A stretch of DNA of 39,479 bases from Robiginitomaculum sp. (GTDB taxonomy: Bacteria; Pseudomonadota; Alphaproteobacteria; Caulobacterales; Maricaulaceae): positions 1 to 39,479 of the forward strand of contig JAJFFS010000021.1 in NCBI GenBank assembly GCA_021776515.1, given 5' to 3'. Of the stretch, positions 27,244-36,856 are shown one piece after another (the stretch's first letter is position 1; every line of letters starts with the position of its first letter). The notes beneath the pieces were generated by a model, which was not told the origin of the DNA, did no database searches, and was given only the letters and a program-made list of their open reading frames with translations. A program made the position numbers and the translations under genes.

Positions 27244-27281
27244 CCTTGAAAAATCTATTGAGGCACTCAAAATAGAGAACT

Positions 27282-27497
27282 ATGAGCTTAACCCTTACAG
27301 TGATAATTCTGATTATAGCCGTGGCCATTTTTGCCTTTGGTGCCTGGCGTGACAGTCGCCCGCGTGAACCTGGCAACCCGACGCTGTTTAGCTGGAAACC
27401 AGTTTATATGATCGCCCTTGTGGTGAGCGTTGTGATGCTGGTGCATCTGGCTAATATGTTTGGCATTGAAACCGGCAAGGGCCGCGGACGATTTTAG
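27282..27497 (+). CDS. Small membrane protein (71 aa), two membrane spans
   Basis: The protein starts MSLTLTVIILIIAVAIFAFG, then has a basic loop (WRDSRPREPGNPTLFSWKPV), a second span (YMIALVVSVVMLVHLANMFG) and a short basic tail. No function is recognised. It lies 38 bp after the glycosyltransferase and just before the ffh promoter. The ribosome-binding site is weak, but the topology is convincing. Confidence 0.7.
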   Translation: MSLTLTVIILIIAVAIFAFGAWRDSRPREPGNPTLFSWKPVYMIALVVSVVMLVHLANMFGIETGKGRGRF

Positions 27498-27522
27498 AGC
27501 TCACAACCAGAAACGGGTTGCA

Positions 27523-27551
27523 TTGACTCTGTCACCGCCCGCCTCTATATG
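27523..27551 (+). promoter_or_regulatory. Promoter of the ffh operon
   Basis: TTGACT (27523-27528) and TATATG (27546-27551) are separated by 17 nt, close to sigma-70 consensus. Transcription would start near 27558, giving a leader of about 137 nt before the ffh ATG. Confidence 0.6.
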
Positions 27552-27564
27552 CGCGACTAACTCA

Positions 27565-27682
27565 GTACAGCGCTTCTGTACGCTTTACCTGCACAGCCCG
27601 AAAAACGGGGGGAGGCAGGCGAGGTACCCCGCCCGGCGAAGGTTCGCTCAGCGGGGCGTTTGGCGTTGTTTATTTTGACCCC
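27565..27682 (+). promoter_or_regulatory. Structured 5' leader of ffh (candidate regulatory RNA)
   Basis: Three stems can be drawn in order. GTACAG/CTGTAC has a 5-nt loop (27565-27581). CCTGC/GCAGG encloses CCCG-AAAAA-CGGG. CCCCGC/GCGGGG encloses GCGA/TCGC. A T-rich run (TTGTTTATTTT) follows before the ffh ribosome-binding site, so the last hairpin could act as an attenuator. It does not contain the conserved 4.5S/SRP RNA core and is not a tRNA. Confidence 0.4.
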
Positions 27683-27694
27683 GTGGGAGCGGAT

Positions 27695-29158
27695 ATGTTT
27701 GAAGCCCTTAGTGACCGTCTTGGCGGTGTCTTTGATACGCTTACCGGGCGCGGTGCGCTAAGCGAGAAAGACGTGCGTGCCGGGCTGCGTGAAGTGCGTA
27801 TCGCGCTTCTTGAGGCCGATGTCGCGCTTAGTGTGGTCAAGGACTTTATCGAACGTGTGCAAACCGAGGCCACAGGCGACAAGGTATTGCGCTCGGTTAC
27901 GCCGGGTCAGCAGGTCATCAAAATTGTTCATGATGCGCTGATTGATATGTTGGGCGGGGGCGAGGAAACGCCCGCCATAAACCTTCATGCTGCGCCGCCA
28001 GTGGCCATTTTAATGGCAGGTCTGCAAGGTTCTGGTAAAACCACGACGGCTGCGAAGATCGCCCTGCGCCTGAAAAAGCGTGAAAACAAAAAGGTGCTTC
28101 TGGCTTCGCTGGATACCCGTCGCCCCGCCGCCATGGAACAATTACAGCAGCTCAGCAAACAGGCTGATGCAGGCTTTTTGCCCATTATCGCGGGCCAGAC
28201 GGCGACCGACATTGCCACACGCGCCATGAACGCCGCCCGCCTTGGCGGCTATGATGTAGTTATTCTGGATACTGCCGGGCGCACGACTATCGACGAGGAA
28301 ATGATGGCGGAGGCTTCGGCCATTGCCGCTATTGCCAATCCCGCTGAAACACTGCTGGTTGCTGATGCGCTTACCGGGCAGGACGCGGTGGAAACGGCCC
28401 AGCGCTTTAACCAACGCCTGCCGCTTACCGGGCTGGTGCTGACCCGTATGGACGGTGATGCCCGGGGCGGGGCGGCGCTGTCCATGCGTGTGGTTACCGG
28501 CTTGCCGGTGAAGCTGCTGGGTGTTTCGGAAAAGCTGGACGGGCTGGATGTATTTGATGCCAAACGCATTGCCGGGCGCATTTTGGGCCAGGGCGATGTG
28601 GTCTCTTTGGTAGAAAAAGCCACCGAGACGCTTGACGCTGAAAAAGCCGAGCGCATGGCAGCAAAGATGAAGAAGGGCGAGTTCGACCTTGATGATCTTG
28701 CTGAACAGCTTCGCCAATTGCAAAAAATGGGTGGTATGCAGTCTATCCTTGGCATGTTGCCGGGCATGGGAAAAATGAAAAAACAAATGGCTGGCATGGA
28801 CATGGACGATAGTGTGTTCAAGCATCAGGAAGCCATTATCTCATCCATGACACGGTTGGAGCGCGCCAAACCTGCCATCATCAAGGCCTCGCGCAAAAAG
28901 CGCATTGCTGCCGGGTCCGGCACAGGGGTGCCTGCGGTCAATCAGCTGTTGAAAATGCACAAGCAGATGGCAGGTATGATGAAAAAAATGGGCCGTGGTG
29001 GTCGCAAGGGCATGATGAATGCTCTTGGCGGCCAAGGTGCTGGAATGGGCGGCCCGGGCGGCCTTGACCCCAGTGCTTTACAGAATTTGGGAGGCGGCGG
29101 TTTGCCGGGCCTTCCGGGGCCAGGCGGGGGAATGCCCGGCCTGCCTAAAAAGAAATGA
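27695..29158 (+). CDS. ffh: Signal recognition particle protein Ffh
   Basis: The GTPase of the signal recognition particle binds signal peptides of nascent membrane proteins together with 4.5S RNA. The 487-residue protein has an N domain (MFEALSDRLGGVFDTLTGRG), a G domain with GLQGSGKTTTAAKIA, DTRRPAAMEQL, DTAGRT and TRMDGDARGGAAL, then a methionine-rich M domain ending in a Gly/Pro-rich tail. The ATG at 27695, with GGGAG 5 nt upstream, is preferred to the in-frame GTG at 27683. It heads ffh-rpsP-rimM-trmD-rplS, a widespread bacterial operon. Confidence 0.97.
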   Translation: MFEALSDRLGGVFDTLTGRGALSEKDVRAGLREVRIALLEADVALSVVKDFIERVQTEATGDKVLRSVTPGQQVIKIVHDALIDMLGGGEETPAINLHAAPPVAILMAGLQGSGKTTTAAKIALRLKKRENKKVLLASLDTRRPAAMEQLQQLSKQADAGFLPIIAGQTATDIATRAMNAARLGGYDVVILDTAGRTTIDEEMMAEASAIAAIANPAETLLVADALTGQDAVETAQRFNQRLPLTGLVLTRMDGDARGGAALSMRVVTGLPVKLLGVSEKLDGLDVFDAKRIAGRILGQGDVVSLVEKATETLDAEKAERMAAKMKKGEFDLDDLAEQLRQLQKMGGMQSILGMLPGMGKMKKQMAGMDMDDSVFKHQEAIISSMTRLERAKPAIIKASRKKRIAAGSGTGVPAVNQLLKMHKQMAGMMKKMGRGGRKGMMNALGGQGAGMGGPGGLDPSALQNLGGGGLPGLPGPGGGMPGLPKKK

Positions 29159-29200
29159 ACCTGAGTTAAGTTAGTAATTGCCAATTAAAGGAAAATCAAA

Positions 29201-29662
29201 ATGGCTGTTAAAATTCGTCTTGCCCGTGGTGGCACCAAGAAACGTCCCTATTACCGCATCGTCATTGCCGATGTGCGCGCCCCTCGTGATGGTCGCTATA
29301 TCGAAAAGATCGGTACGCATAATCCACTGCTGCCCAAAGATCATGATGATCGCATTCATATTGATCTGGAACGGGCCAAATACTGGCTGGGTCAGGGCGC
29401 GCAGCCAACCGACCGTGTTGCCCGCTTTTTAGCCGCCGAAGGTCTGGTCAAATGGGAACATGGCAATAACCCCAATAAGGGCAAGCCACACGCCAAGGCG
29501 CTGGAACGTGCCGAAGAAAAGACTGAAAAAGAAGCCGCTATAAAAGAAGCTGCTGAAGCACCAAAAGAAGAGGCGCCAGCCGAGGAAGCTCCTGCTGAAG
29601 AGGCACCCGCCGAGGAAGCCCCTAAGGAAGAAGCAAAAGCCGACGCACCTGCTGAAGGCTAA
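29201..29662 (+). CDS. rpsP: 30S ribosomal protein S16 with a long acidic tail
   Basis: Residues 1 to about 85 are the S16 core ([49 protein letters not shown]). The remaining residues, nearly half the 153, form a low-complexity tail of Glu, Ala, Pro and Lys with repeated EEAPA units. S16 is usually 80-100 residues, so the tail is an extension, a feature also met in some alphaproteobacteria. AAAGGA lies about 9 nt before the ATG. Confidence 0.97.
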   Translation: MAVKIRLARGGTKKRPYYRIVIADVRAPRDGRYIEKIGTHNPLLPKDHDDRIHIDLERAKYWLGQGAQPTDRVARFLAAEGLVKWEHGNNPNKGKPHAKALERAEEKTEKEAAIKEAAEAPKEEAPAEEAPAEEAPAEEAPKEEAKADAPAEG

Positions 29663-29674
29663 GGTACTTATTGT

Positions 29675-29743
29675 GTCATCCCGGGCGTGTTCCGGGATCC
29701 AGTGGTGATTCTACTCTGGACCCCGGCTTCTGCCGGGGTGACG
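29675..29743. repeat. Two-hairpin interspersed repeat, copy 3
   Basis: It has the same plan as the 70-bp repeats: GTCAT, stem 1 ATCCCGG/CCGGGAT, a spacer of about 22 nt, stem 2 CCCCGGC/GCCGGGG with loop TTCT, and GTGACG. The stem sequences differ from copies 1 and 2 while remaining perfectly paired. It lies inside the rpsP-rimM gap of the operon, so it would be transcribed. Confidence 0.75.
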
Positions 29744-29757
29744 CGGTATATATGACA

Positions 29758-29783
29758 TCCTCATCTTGAGCTTGTCGAAGGAT
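29758..29783. repeat. CTTGTCGAAGG-type interspersed repeat
   Basis: CCTCATCTTGAGCTTGTCGA, followed by AGGATG, is one copy of a short repeat also found at 37300-37321, 37339-37360 and 38290-38312. Its last bases include an in-frame ATG (29782) that is probably not the rimM start. Confidence 0.8.
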
Positions 29784-29799
29784 GCGGGAAACGAATTCA

Positions 29800-30360
29800 A
29801 TGCCTGATCCATCACAAAAACCTGTTCTTGTTGCCGCCATTGCCGGGGCCTTTGGTGTGAAGGGTGAGGTGCGCCTGAAATCCTTTACTGACGACCCGGC
29901 GGCATGCCTGAAATACGCACCGTTTCTGGACAAGGACGGCAAGGTAATCCTGAGCCTTAAAGGCACCCGGTCAATCAAGGGTGGATTTGCGGCCTTTACC
30001 AATGAAATAACCACCCGCGAACAGGCTGAGGCTCTTAAATCTACTAAACTATATGCGCCTCGCGCCCGTTTTGCCGCCATCGATGAGGATGATTTTTATC
30101 AAACTGACCTTCTGGGGCTTAAGGTTGAAGATGAAGGCGGCAACCCCTTGGGGCAGATTAAAGCGGTGCTGAATTTTGGGGCTTCGGATTTGCTGGAGAT
30201 TATCAATACCCCGGGCGCACCCAAAAGCTGGACCATTCCTTTTACCCGCGATTATGTACCTGTGGTGGATATTGAGGGCGGAAAAGTGGTGCTGTGTGAT
30301 GCGGCGGCGTTCATGTCGCCAGACGACAAGCCTGATGAGAATGAGGGGGAGGCAGTATGA
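29800..30360 (+). CDS. rimM: Ribosome maturation factor RimM
   Basis: The protein assists assembly of the 30S head around S19. The 186-residue sequence has the RimM N-terminal domain ([20 protein letters not shown]) and a PRC-barrel C-terminal part ([35 protein letters not shown]). The ATG at 29800 is taken as the start because the upstream in-frame ATG at 29782 belongs to an interspersed repeat. Its stop overlaps trmD by 4 nt (ATGA). Confidence 0.95.
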   Translation: MPDPSQKPVLVAAIAGAFGVKGEVRLKSFTDDPAACLKYAPFLDKDGKVILSLKGTRSIKGGFAAFTNEITTREQAEALKSTKLYAPRARFAAIDEDDFYQTDLLGLKVEDEGGNPLGQIKAVLNFGASDLLEIINTPGAPKSWTIPFTRDYVPVVDIEGGKVVLCDAAAFMSPDDKPDENEGEAV

Positions 30361-31082
30361 CAACCCCCTTCACAGCAACGGTTTTAACGCTTTACCCGGA
30401 TGCCTTTCCCGGTGTTCTGGGGGCATCAGTGATCGGGCGTGCATTAAAGAGTAAAAAATGGCAGCTTGAAACGCTGGACATTCGATCATTTTCCCATCAT
30501 AAGCACGCCTCCGTTGACGACACGCCTGCTGGCGGCGGCCCTGGTATGGTGCTGTGCCCGGATGTGGCGGCGGAGGCAATTGATGCGGTTGCGCTAAAAG
30601 GGCGGCCGCTGATTTATTTAAGCCCCAGGGGCAAGCCATTAACTCAGGCCATGGTGCGGGAGTTTGCGGCAGGTCCGGGGCTGGTGCTGTTTTGCGGCCG
30701 CTTTGAAGGTCTCGATGAACGGGTCATCGAAGCGCGCGAAATGGTTGAAGTAAGTGTTGGCGATTTCGTACTCGCTGGCGGAGAAGTGGCCGCGCAGGCT
30801 ATGATAGAAGCTTGCGTCAGATTACTTCCCGGTGTTCTGGGTGCGGCGGAGTCAACAGATGATGAGAGTTTCGAGGGCGGCCTTCTCGAATACCCTCACT
30901 ACACGCGACCGCGTGTTTGGGAGGGGCGGGAAACACCACCTGTGCTTTTGTCTGGCGATCATGGCGCGGTGGCGCAATGGCGGCAGGAAGAAGCGCTAAA
31001 AACAACCAGGGCGCGTCGGCCTGACCTTTTGGCCGAGATGGCGCATGAGACTAAAATTGACTCCAGGGAGAGTGAAGAATGA
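30357..31082 (+). CDS. trmD: tRNA (guanine37-N1)-methyltransferase TrmD
   Basis: The 241-residue SPOUT methyltransferase modifies G37 of tRNAs reading CNN codons. Visible motifs are [46 protein letters not shown] and the C-terminal YTRPRVWEG, which form the trefoil knot and active site. It is coupled to rimM upstream and rplS downstream by ATGA overlaps. Confidence 0.97.
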   Translation: MTTPFTATVLTLYPDAFPGVLGASVIGRALKSKKWQLETLDIRSFSHHKHASVDDTPAGGGPGMVLCPDVAAEAIDAVALKGRPLIYLSPRGKPLTQAMVREFAAGPGLVLFCGRFEGLDERVIEAREMVEVSVGDFVLAGGEVAAQAMIEACVRLLPGVLGAAESTDDESFEGGLLEYPHYTRPRVWEGRETPPVLLSGDHGAVAQWRQEEALKTTRARRPDLLAEMAHETKIDSRESEE

Positions 31083-31492
31083 ACGTGATTGAACAAATCG
31101 AAGCCGAAGAAGCCACCCGGGTTCTTGGTGAGCGCAAACACCCTGATTTTTCCGCTGGCGATACCGTGCGGGTTCAGGTGCACATCAAGGAAGGCGCCCG
31201 AGAGCGTCTTCAGGCTTTTGAGGGCGTCTGTATTGCCCGCTCTGGCGGTGGCATCCATGAAAGCTTCACCGTTCGTAAAATGTCCTTTGGTGAAGGTGTG
31301 GAACGGGTATTCCCGCTGTACTCCCCCAATGTAGAAAGCATTGAGGTCAAGCGTAAAGGCAAGGTACGCCGTGCCAAGCTTTATTATTTGCGCGGCCTGA
31401 CCGGCAAAGCGGCCCGTATTACCGAGCGCACCACCGGACGTGGCATGGCCGAATCTCGTGCCCGCCGCGCCAAGAAAGGCAAAAAAGCCTAA
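31079..31492 (+). CDS. rplS: 50S ribosomal protein L19
   Basis: The 137-residue protein has the L19 pattern [57 protein letters not shown] and [14 protein letters not shown], with a basic tail. It ends the operon, and a terminator follows at 31520. Confidence 0.98.
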   Translation: MNVIEQIEAEEATRVLGERKHPDFSAGDTVRVQVHIKEGARERLQAFEGVCIARSGGGIHESFTVRKMSFGEGVERVFPLYSPNVESIEVKRKGKVRRAKLYYLRGLTGKAARITERTTGRGMAESRARRAKKGKKA

Positions 31493-31519
31493 ACGCCTTT
31501 TGCAATTAGCTACAGAATT

Positions 31520-31550
31520 AAAAAACCCTGGTCTAGTGCCGGGGTTTTTT
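31520..31550 (+). terminator. Intrinsic terminator of the ffh-rplS operon
   Basis: AAAAAACCCTGG and CCGGGGTTTTTT form a 12-bp stem, with one G-U pair and loop TCTAGTG. The T-run directly follows the stem on the plus strand. The stem is near-symmetric, but no leftward gene lies immediately to its right. Confidence 0.85.
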
Positions 31551-31582
31551 GTGCGCCATAATGCAATACTGACCGTGAGGGA

Positions 31583-32488
31583 ATGACGACAATGGCGCGC
31601 AAGATTGAGATTGTTGAAGTGGGTCCGCGAGACGGGCTGCAAAATGACCCCACATTTCTGGATACGGGCATCAAGCTGGAATTTATTGACCGGCTGATTG
31701 AAGCGGGCGTCAGGCGTATGGAGGCGGCCAGTTTTGTACACCCCAAGCTGGTGCCAGCCATGGCTGATTCAGACGCGATTATGGCTTCTGTGCCACGAGG
31801 GCGAGATGTGCGGTATATCGGTCTGGCCTTGAATGAGCGCGGTCTGCGCCGGGCGCTGGATGCCCGGTGTGACGAGGTCAATTTTGTTATGGTTGCCAGC
31901 GCCGGATTTGGTCTGCAAAACCAAAAGGCGACACCGGATGAAACCGCCGCATTGTTCGAACGCATAGCGGTGTTGGCACAAGATGAAGCGGTACCCGTTT
32001 CTGTGACTATATCGGTTGCCTTTGGTGACCCCTTTGATGGCGAGGTGCCTATAACACGCGTGGCTGAACTGGCGGCTCGTGCCGCTGCCGCCGGGGCCAG
32101 TGAAATTGCCCTGGGCGATACCATTGGTGTGGCTGATCCGTGGGACGTTCGTGCCCGGCTGGAGGCCGTGCGGATGGCCGCGCCGGATGTGCCGTTACGT
32201 GTGCATTTTCATAATACACGCAATACGGCGCTGGCCAATGTTCATGCCGCAATAGAGGCCGGGGTAAGCATTATTGATGCGTCATGTGGCGGTATTGGTG
32301 GTTGTCCTTTTGCCCCTGCGGCCACGGGTAATGTCCCAACAGAAGATGTACTTTACATGCTGGAGCGGGGCGGTTTTGAGACCGGCATCAATTTACAAAA
32401 AATGATTGAAACCTCTCGCTGGCTGGCCAAGGCTCTGGACCATGAGGTGCCATCTTTGCTCGCCAGGGCAGGGCCGTTTCCAGCTTAA
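31583..32488 (+). CDS. Hydroxymethylglutaryl-CoA lyase
   Basis: HMG-CoA lyase cleaves HMG-CoA to acetyl-CoA and acetoacetate, as in leucine breakdown. The 301-residue TIM-barrel protein has VEVGPRDGLQND, ASFVHPKLVPAMAD, ALGDTIGVADP, RVHFHNTRNTALAN and the signature GGIGGCPFAPAATGNVPTED with the active-site Cys. The start may be the ATG at 31583 or 31592; GAGG is 2 or 11 nt away. The stop overlaps the convergent glycosyltransferase stop by 4 nt (TTAA). Confidence 0.93.
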   Translation: MTTMARKIEIVEVGPRDGLQNDPTFLDTGIKLEFIDRLIEAGVRRMEAASFVHPKLVPAMADSDAIMASVPRGRDVRYIGLALNERGLRRALDARCDEVNFVMVASAGFGLQNQKATPDETAALFERIAVLAQDEAVPVSVTISVAFGDPFDGEVPITRVAELAARAAAAGASEIALGDTIGVADPWDVRARLEAVRMAAPDVPLRVHFHNTRNTALANVHAAIEAGVSIIDASCGGIGGCPFAPAATGNVPTEDVLYMLERGGFETGINLQKMIETSRWLAKALDHEVPSLLARAGPFPA

Positions 32489-33357
32489 CTCAAATGTTGG
32501 CGCAGGATGGTGAATGCTGAGCGCGACATAACAGCAACAATAATGGGAACGGATAAAATCCATGCCCCCAGTTTTTCAATCGGCGAATGTGAAAATTTAA
32601 TAAAGTAGCGTACCAGGCCTATCGCTTTGTTCCAGTCCACCCGCAGGCGGTTGGCTTTGCTGGTCGAGCCATAATGTACGACTTCGGCTGTGGGTACGAA
32701 CATCGCATGTCCACCGGCTTTGCGCACTCGTCGGCACAAATCCAGATCTTCGACATGTAGAAAATAACGCTCATCAAAGCCACCAAGGCGTTCATAATCA
32801 TTGCGCTTCATCAACAGACTTGCTCCGCTAATCGCATGAACGGGTACAGTTGTTGTCGGCAAGGGTTGTTTTTCCTGGTGCATATCAGCAAAGGCCGGGT
32901 GTACAGGCGCGAAATGACTAAGCCCGGTCATGCTCACCAGTGCTGACCAGGGCGTTAACCGGCCCCGTCTGGCACCGCGCTGTTCACTGCCATCCTGGTT
33001 AAGAAGACGGGCGCCCGCTACCGAGCCTGGCGCGGCAGCATCCAAGGAGTTTTGTAATTCTTTTAGCGCATTACCTTGCAGAACGGCATCTGGGTTAAGA
33101 AACAAAAGATATGGGCAGGATGCGGTTTTTGCCCCGGCATTACACGCTTTGGCAAACCCGATATTACCATGCCCCTGCATAATAGTGATAGTATTGTCTT
33201 TCTGGGCCTGATTATCCATCCAGCGCCGGGTATCCGGTTCATTGCCATTATCGACGATAATAATTTCGTCAATCAAAGCCTCAGAACGTACCGCCTTGAT
33301 GCATTCTTCGAGCGAGCTCCCGGTTTGATAACTTACAATAATGACGCTTGTGCTCAT
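32485..33357 (-). CDS. Glycosyltransferase family 2 (rhamnosyltransferase-like)
   Basis: The 290-residue protein has a GT-A fold pattern: TSVIIVSYQTGSSLEECI, EIIIVDNGN, GNIGFAKACNAG, LLFLNPDAVL (nucleotide-sugar-binding), GASLLMKRNDYERLGGFDER and YFLHVEDLDLCRRVRKAG. A C-terminal hydrophobic stretch suggests membrane association. Such enzymes add sugars to cell-surface polysaccharide. It starts at the ATG 33357, overlapping the upstream O-antigen ligase-like stop by 4 nt. Confidence 0.9.
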   Translation of the reverse strand: MSTSVIIVSYQTGSSLEECIKAVRSEALIDEIIIVDNGNEPDTRRWMDNQAQKDNTITIMQGHGNIGFAKACNAGAKTASCPYLLFLNPDAVLQGNALKELQNSLDAAAPGSVAGARLLNQDGSEQRGARRGRLTPWSALVSMTGLSHFAPVHPAFADMHQEKQPLPTTTVPVHAISGASLLMKRNDYERLGGFDERYFLHVEDLDLCRRVRKAGGHAMFVPTAEVVHYGSTSKANRLRVDWNKAIGLVRYFIKFSHSPIEKLGAWILSVPIIVAVMSRSAFTILRQHLS

Positions 33358-34568
33358 GATTGCATCCGGGGTTTGTTGTGGTCTCCGGTTAGAACACACA
33401 TTGCCGATACCCAGGCCACACTGGCCCACAACCATTCTTGCCAGGCTCCATAGGTGAAAGAAAAAAACACCAGAAATACAATGGCGCTACCAGCAATTGC
33501 GGCCCCTTGCATACGTGACAATATTTGCATTCCTGAAATGCGGATACCAAAAAGTGCAATGGAAATTGACAATAAAAGTGCGCCTATAAGGCCAGTTTCC
33601 AGCCAGATCTGCAAACCGACATTGTGGGGGTGTTGAATCAGGTAACCAAGTGAAAACCCATGTAGTTCAAATTGGTCTGCGGCAAAGCTTCGTGAAGCAT
33701 CCAGCCCCCAGCCTACAAGTGGGTGAATATTAATTTGCTCGCCAGTGTAGGGCCACATTTTAACCCGCCATTCCCAGGAAAAAGGCAAAGTTGCACCATC
33801 CAGTGGCGCGGCTATGGCGGGCAAAATCATGGGGGCCATCAGGACCATAATTAAAAACCCGATCATGACGGCTAATATTGTTGTTCGGGGCCAGAAATAC
33901 CCAAGAGCAAAAAACAAACCTCCTGCTATTAATGCCACCAGGCCAGCAAAAAGATGAAATTGCCAGCATATAAGCGCCACCAGAACGACCAGTGCCCCGG
34001 CAATGATATGCCCTTTGCGGTCTTTAAAATTTAGCATCCACAGGGCTGCCAGAGCCGGGCTGGCCATGACGATGGCGCTAATGCCCCGGGTTGCATCGCG
34101 CAGCATATTTTCCCGTGCTGTTTGCTCGGTATAAAAATGCGATATTGCGCCGGTTGTCCCTTCCAGAAGATAAGGTGCCAGCATGGCTGTGCCGCTGAAC
34201 AGAGCGGCATATACAGCGATCTGTCTGGCCTTGCCTTCAAGTGTAAAAACAGCAAATGCAAACAAGGGATAAAGCAATGCCCCCGAGACCATAAGCAATG
34301 CCTGGGTAGTATGCTCATAAGGCGACCATATAGTACTTGCCCAGGCCCAGGCGATAAAAATCAGAAATGCAGAATGTGACAGATCCAGCGGAAACACCTG
34401 CTTGAGATCGCGCCAGGGCGGCAGAGCCAGAATGGTGGTAATAACGACCGCCGCTGCTATACCCAATGCGCCGACCATGACGGCTAGCGCAATCAGGCCA
34501 AACCCGAACGCTATTGCTATCGGTCGGCGCCAGTTTTGCTCTGGTTTTTCTCTAAACACGTCAATCAA
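33354..34568 (-). CDS. O-antigen ligase/polymerase family membrane protein
   Basis: The 404-residue, roughly 10-span protein shows the WaaL/Wzy_C signature [17 protein letters not shown] in a periplasmic loop region, plus [11 protein letters not shown]. This family joins or polymerises surface-polysaccharide units. Start choice is uncertain: a TTG at 34568 inside the thrS end, or a GTG at 34559 just after the thrS stop; neither has a clear ribosome-binding site. It lies directly downstream of thrS and upstream of a GT2. Confidence 0.85.
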   Translation of the reverse strand: MIDVFREKPEQNWRRPIAIAFGFGLIALAVMVGALGIAAAVVITTILALPPWRDLKQVFPLDLSHSAFLIFIAWAWASTIWSPYEHTTQALLMVSGALLYPLFAFAVFTLEGKARQIAVYAALFSGTAMLAPYLLEGTTGAISHFYTEQTARENMLRDATRGISAIVMASPALAALWMLNFKDRKGHIIAGALVVLVALICWQFHLFAGLVALIAGGLFFALGYFWPRTTILAVMIGFLIMVLMAPMILPAIAAPLDGATLPFSWEWRVKMWPYTGEQINIHPLVGWGLDASRSFAADQFELHGFSLGYLIQHPHNVGLQIWLETGLIGALLLSISIALFGIRISGMQILSRMQGAAIAGSAIVFLVFFSFTYGAWQEWLWASVAWVSAMCVLTGDHNKPRMQS

Positions 34569-36495
34569 ATTTCATATCCGGTGGTGTCGCTTCGCTGGTC
34601 AGTTTGGCAACCACCTCATCCAGCTTCAGCACTTGTTGGTGTTTGCCACCTTCCCCCAAAAACCGAAGTGCCAGAGTGCGCTCTTCGCGTTCACGATGCC
34701 CGGCAACGGCAATAACAGGTACTTTGGCGTGACTGTGTTCGCGGACCTTGTAATTAATTTTCTCATTGCGCAGATCTGTTTTGACCCGCAGTCCGGCCGC
34801 TTCGAGAATAGCAGCCGCCTCCCGGGCATAATCATCCATTTCAGAAGTAATGGTGGTGACCACCACTTGTATAGGGGACAGCCAGAGCGGCATGTTGCCC
34901 GCATGGTGTTCAATGAGTATGCCCAAAAAGCGCTCAAATGACCCCAGGATAGCCCGGTGCAGCATGACCGGGCGATGGCGCTCACCGTCCTCGGCCACAT
35001 AAGAGGCGTCCAGTCGTTCAGGCAAATTAAAATCAGCCTGAATGGTTCCGGTTTGCCATTCGCGGCCAATGGCGTCTTTCAGCACAAAGTCCAGCTTGGG
35101 TCCGTAAAAGGCACCGTCGCCCGGGTTATGCACCACCTCCAGGCCGGTGGCGTCGGCGGCAGCTTTCAGTGAGGCCTCGGCCTTGTCCCAAACCTCATCA
35201 GAGCCAACCCGGGTTTCCGGGCGATCAGCAAAGCGCACCTGCACCTCTTCAAAGCCCAGATCCTTGTAGATGGATTGCAGCAGTGTGCAAAACGCCTTCA
35301 CTTCATCGGTGACCTGGTCTTCGCGGCAGAAAATATGCGCATCGTCCTGCACAAAGGCCCGCACCCGCATCAGCCCGTGCAACGCACCCGATGGCTCATA
35401 ACGGTGGCAGGAACCAAATTCGGCTAGGCGCATGGGCAGATCGCGATAGGATTTTTGTCCATGATTGAACACCTGCACATGACAGGGGCAGTTCATCGGT
35501 TTAACCGCCAGCACCTTGTCTTCCTGATCAATAGAGGAAATGAACATATGTTCGCGGTATTTGTCCCAATGCCCCGAGGCCTCCCAGAACTTGCGATCCA
35601 TAAGTTGCGGTGTGTTTATTTCTGCATAGCCGGCCTTTTTCTGGCATCGCCGTACATAATCCTGCAAAGCACGGTAAAGCGCCCAGCCATTGGGGTGCCA
35701 GAACACCTGACCTTGTGCTTCTTCCTGAAAATGAAACAGTTCCAGCGCATTGCCCAGGCGGCGGTGATCACGTTTTTCCGCTTCTTCCAGGCGGGTAAGG
35801 TAGGCCCGCAGCTCTTTTGGGTTGGTCCAGGCGGTACCATAAATGCGTTGTAATTGGGCATTGGACGAATCACCGCGCCAATAGGCCCCGGCCAGTTTCA
35901 TTAATTTAAACGCTTTCGGAACTTTGCCGGTGGAGGGCAAATGCGGCCCCAGACACAGATCAACCCATTTGCCCTGACGATAAAGCGTTATTTCTTCATC
36001 CACGGGCAGGTCAGAGATCAGCTCGGCTTTATAGGTCTCTCCTTTATCCTTGAAAAAGGCGATGGCCTCGTCGCGGTTCCACACTTCGCGTTCAATGGGA
36101 TCATTGCGGTCGATAATCTCGGCCATTTTGGCCTCAATGGTGGCAAAGTCCTCGGTAGAGAAATGCTCTTCGCGGGCAAAATCGTAATAGAAGCCATCGT
36201 CAATAATCGGCCCTATGGTTACTTGGGTGCCGGGAAACAGTTCCTGCACCGCTTCGGCCAGCACATGGGCGGCATCATGGCGGATCAGTTCCAGCCCTTC
36301 CTCGTCCCGTGCAGTAATAATGCGTATTTTACCATCATGTTCGATGACACGCTTTAGATCGCGCAGTTCATCATCAAGGGCTATGGCAAAGGCCTGTTTT
36401 GCCAAACCCGGCGAAATGTCCATGGCCACGTCCAGGCCGGTAACACCGTCATCAAATTGACGGTGTGAGCCGTCGGGAAATTCCAGATCAATCAT
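34561..36495 (-). CDS. thrS: Threonyl-tRNA synthetase
   Basis: The class II synthetase charges tRNA-Thr. The 644-residue protein has an N-terminal TGS domain ([20 protein letters not shown]), the editing domain with [12 protein letters not shown], the catalytic core with ATP and zinc-binding residues (motif blocks [27 protein letters not shown]) and a C-terminal anticodon-binding domain. The ATG at 36495 overlaps the yidD stop by 8 nt; a TTG at 36513 lies in yidD. It is the second gene in a leftward yidD-thrS-waaL-like-GT2 run. Confidence 0.98.
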   Translation of the reverse strand: MIDLEFPDGSHRQFDDGVTGLDVAMDISPGLAKQAFAIALDDELRDLKRVIEHDGKIRIITARDEEGLELIRHDAAHVLAEAVQELFPGTQVTIGPIIDDGFYYDFAREEHFSTEDFATIEAKMAEIIDRNDPIEREVWNRDEAIAFFKDKGETYKAELISDLPVDEEITLYRQGKWVDLCLGPHLPSTGKVPKAFKLMKLAGAYWRGDSSNAQLQRIYGTAWTNPKELRAYLTRLEEAEKRDHRRLGNALELFHFQEEAQGQVFWHPNGWALYRALQDYVRRCQKKAGYAEINTPQLMDRKFWEASGHWDKYREHMFISSIDQEDKVLAVKPMNCPCHVQVFNHGQKSYRDLPMRLAEFGSCHRYEPSGALHGLMRVRAFVQDDAHIFCREDQVTDEVKAFCTLLQSIYKDLGFEEVQVRFADRPETRVGSDEVWDKAEASLKAAADATGLEVVHNPGDGAFYGPKLDFVLKDAIGREWQTGTIQADFNLPERLDASYVAEDGERHRPVMLHRAILGSFERFLGILIEHHAGNMPLWLSPIQVVVTTITSEMDDYAREAAAILEAAGLRVKTDLRNEKINYKVREHSHAKVPVIAVAGHREREERTLALRFLGEGGKHQQVLKLDEVVAKLTSEATPPDMKFD

Positions 36496-36856
36496 ACTCT
36501 TGCTGCTCTTCAAGGTTCGTTTTGTTATGCTTGCAGCCCGCCGCGCTTTTCCCTTTCAGGGAGCGTTCGCGCCAGGACCAGTCGCCAAGTCTGCTTATGG
36601 CCCAAAATGGCGCTTTGTCCAATACTTCCGGCACCGGATCAAAGCCATGCGAGCCAAACGGGTGGCAGCGCAACAGCCGCGACAGGGTTAACCAGCCGCC
36701 GCGCCATGCCCCGTGCTGGCGAATCGCATCAATGCCATAGGTCGAACAGGTCGGTTCATGACGACACCTGACGCCCATGGCGGCAAAGGCCGGGCTTAGC
36801 GTAACTTTATAAAGGCGTAATATCGCAATAAGTATGAGTGTGGGCAGACGGCGCAT
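36488..36856 (-). CDS. yidD: Membrane protein insertion efficiency factor YidD
   Basis: The 122-residue protein contains the YidD core [44 protein letters not shown] with its cysteines, plus an N-terminal amphipathic or hydrophobic helix ([13 protein letters not shown]). YidD aids YidC-dependent insertion into the inner membrane. It is somewhat longer than the usual 70-100 residues. It heads the operon with thrS. Confidence 0.93.
   Translation of the reverse strand: MRRLPTLILIAILRLYKVTLSPAFAAMGVRCRHEPTCSTYGIDAIRQHGAWRGGWLTLSRLLRCHPFGSHGFDPVPEVLDKAPFWAISRLGDWSWRERSLKGKSAAGCKHNKTNLEEQQEYD

Noticed and set aside
27498-27694. SRP (4.5S) RNA or tRNA in the ffh leader
   Set aside because: The conserved SRP tetraloop/asymmetric-loop core and any tRNA acceptor or T-arm pattern are absent.
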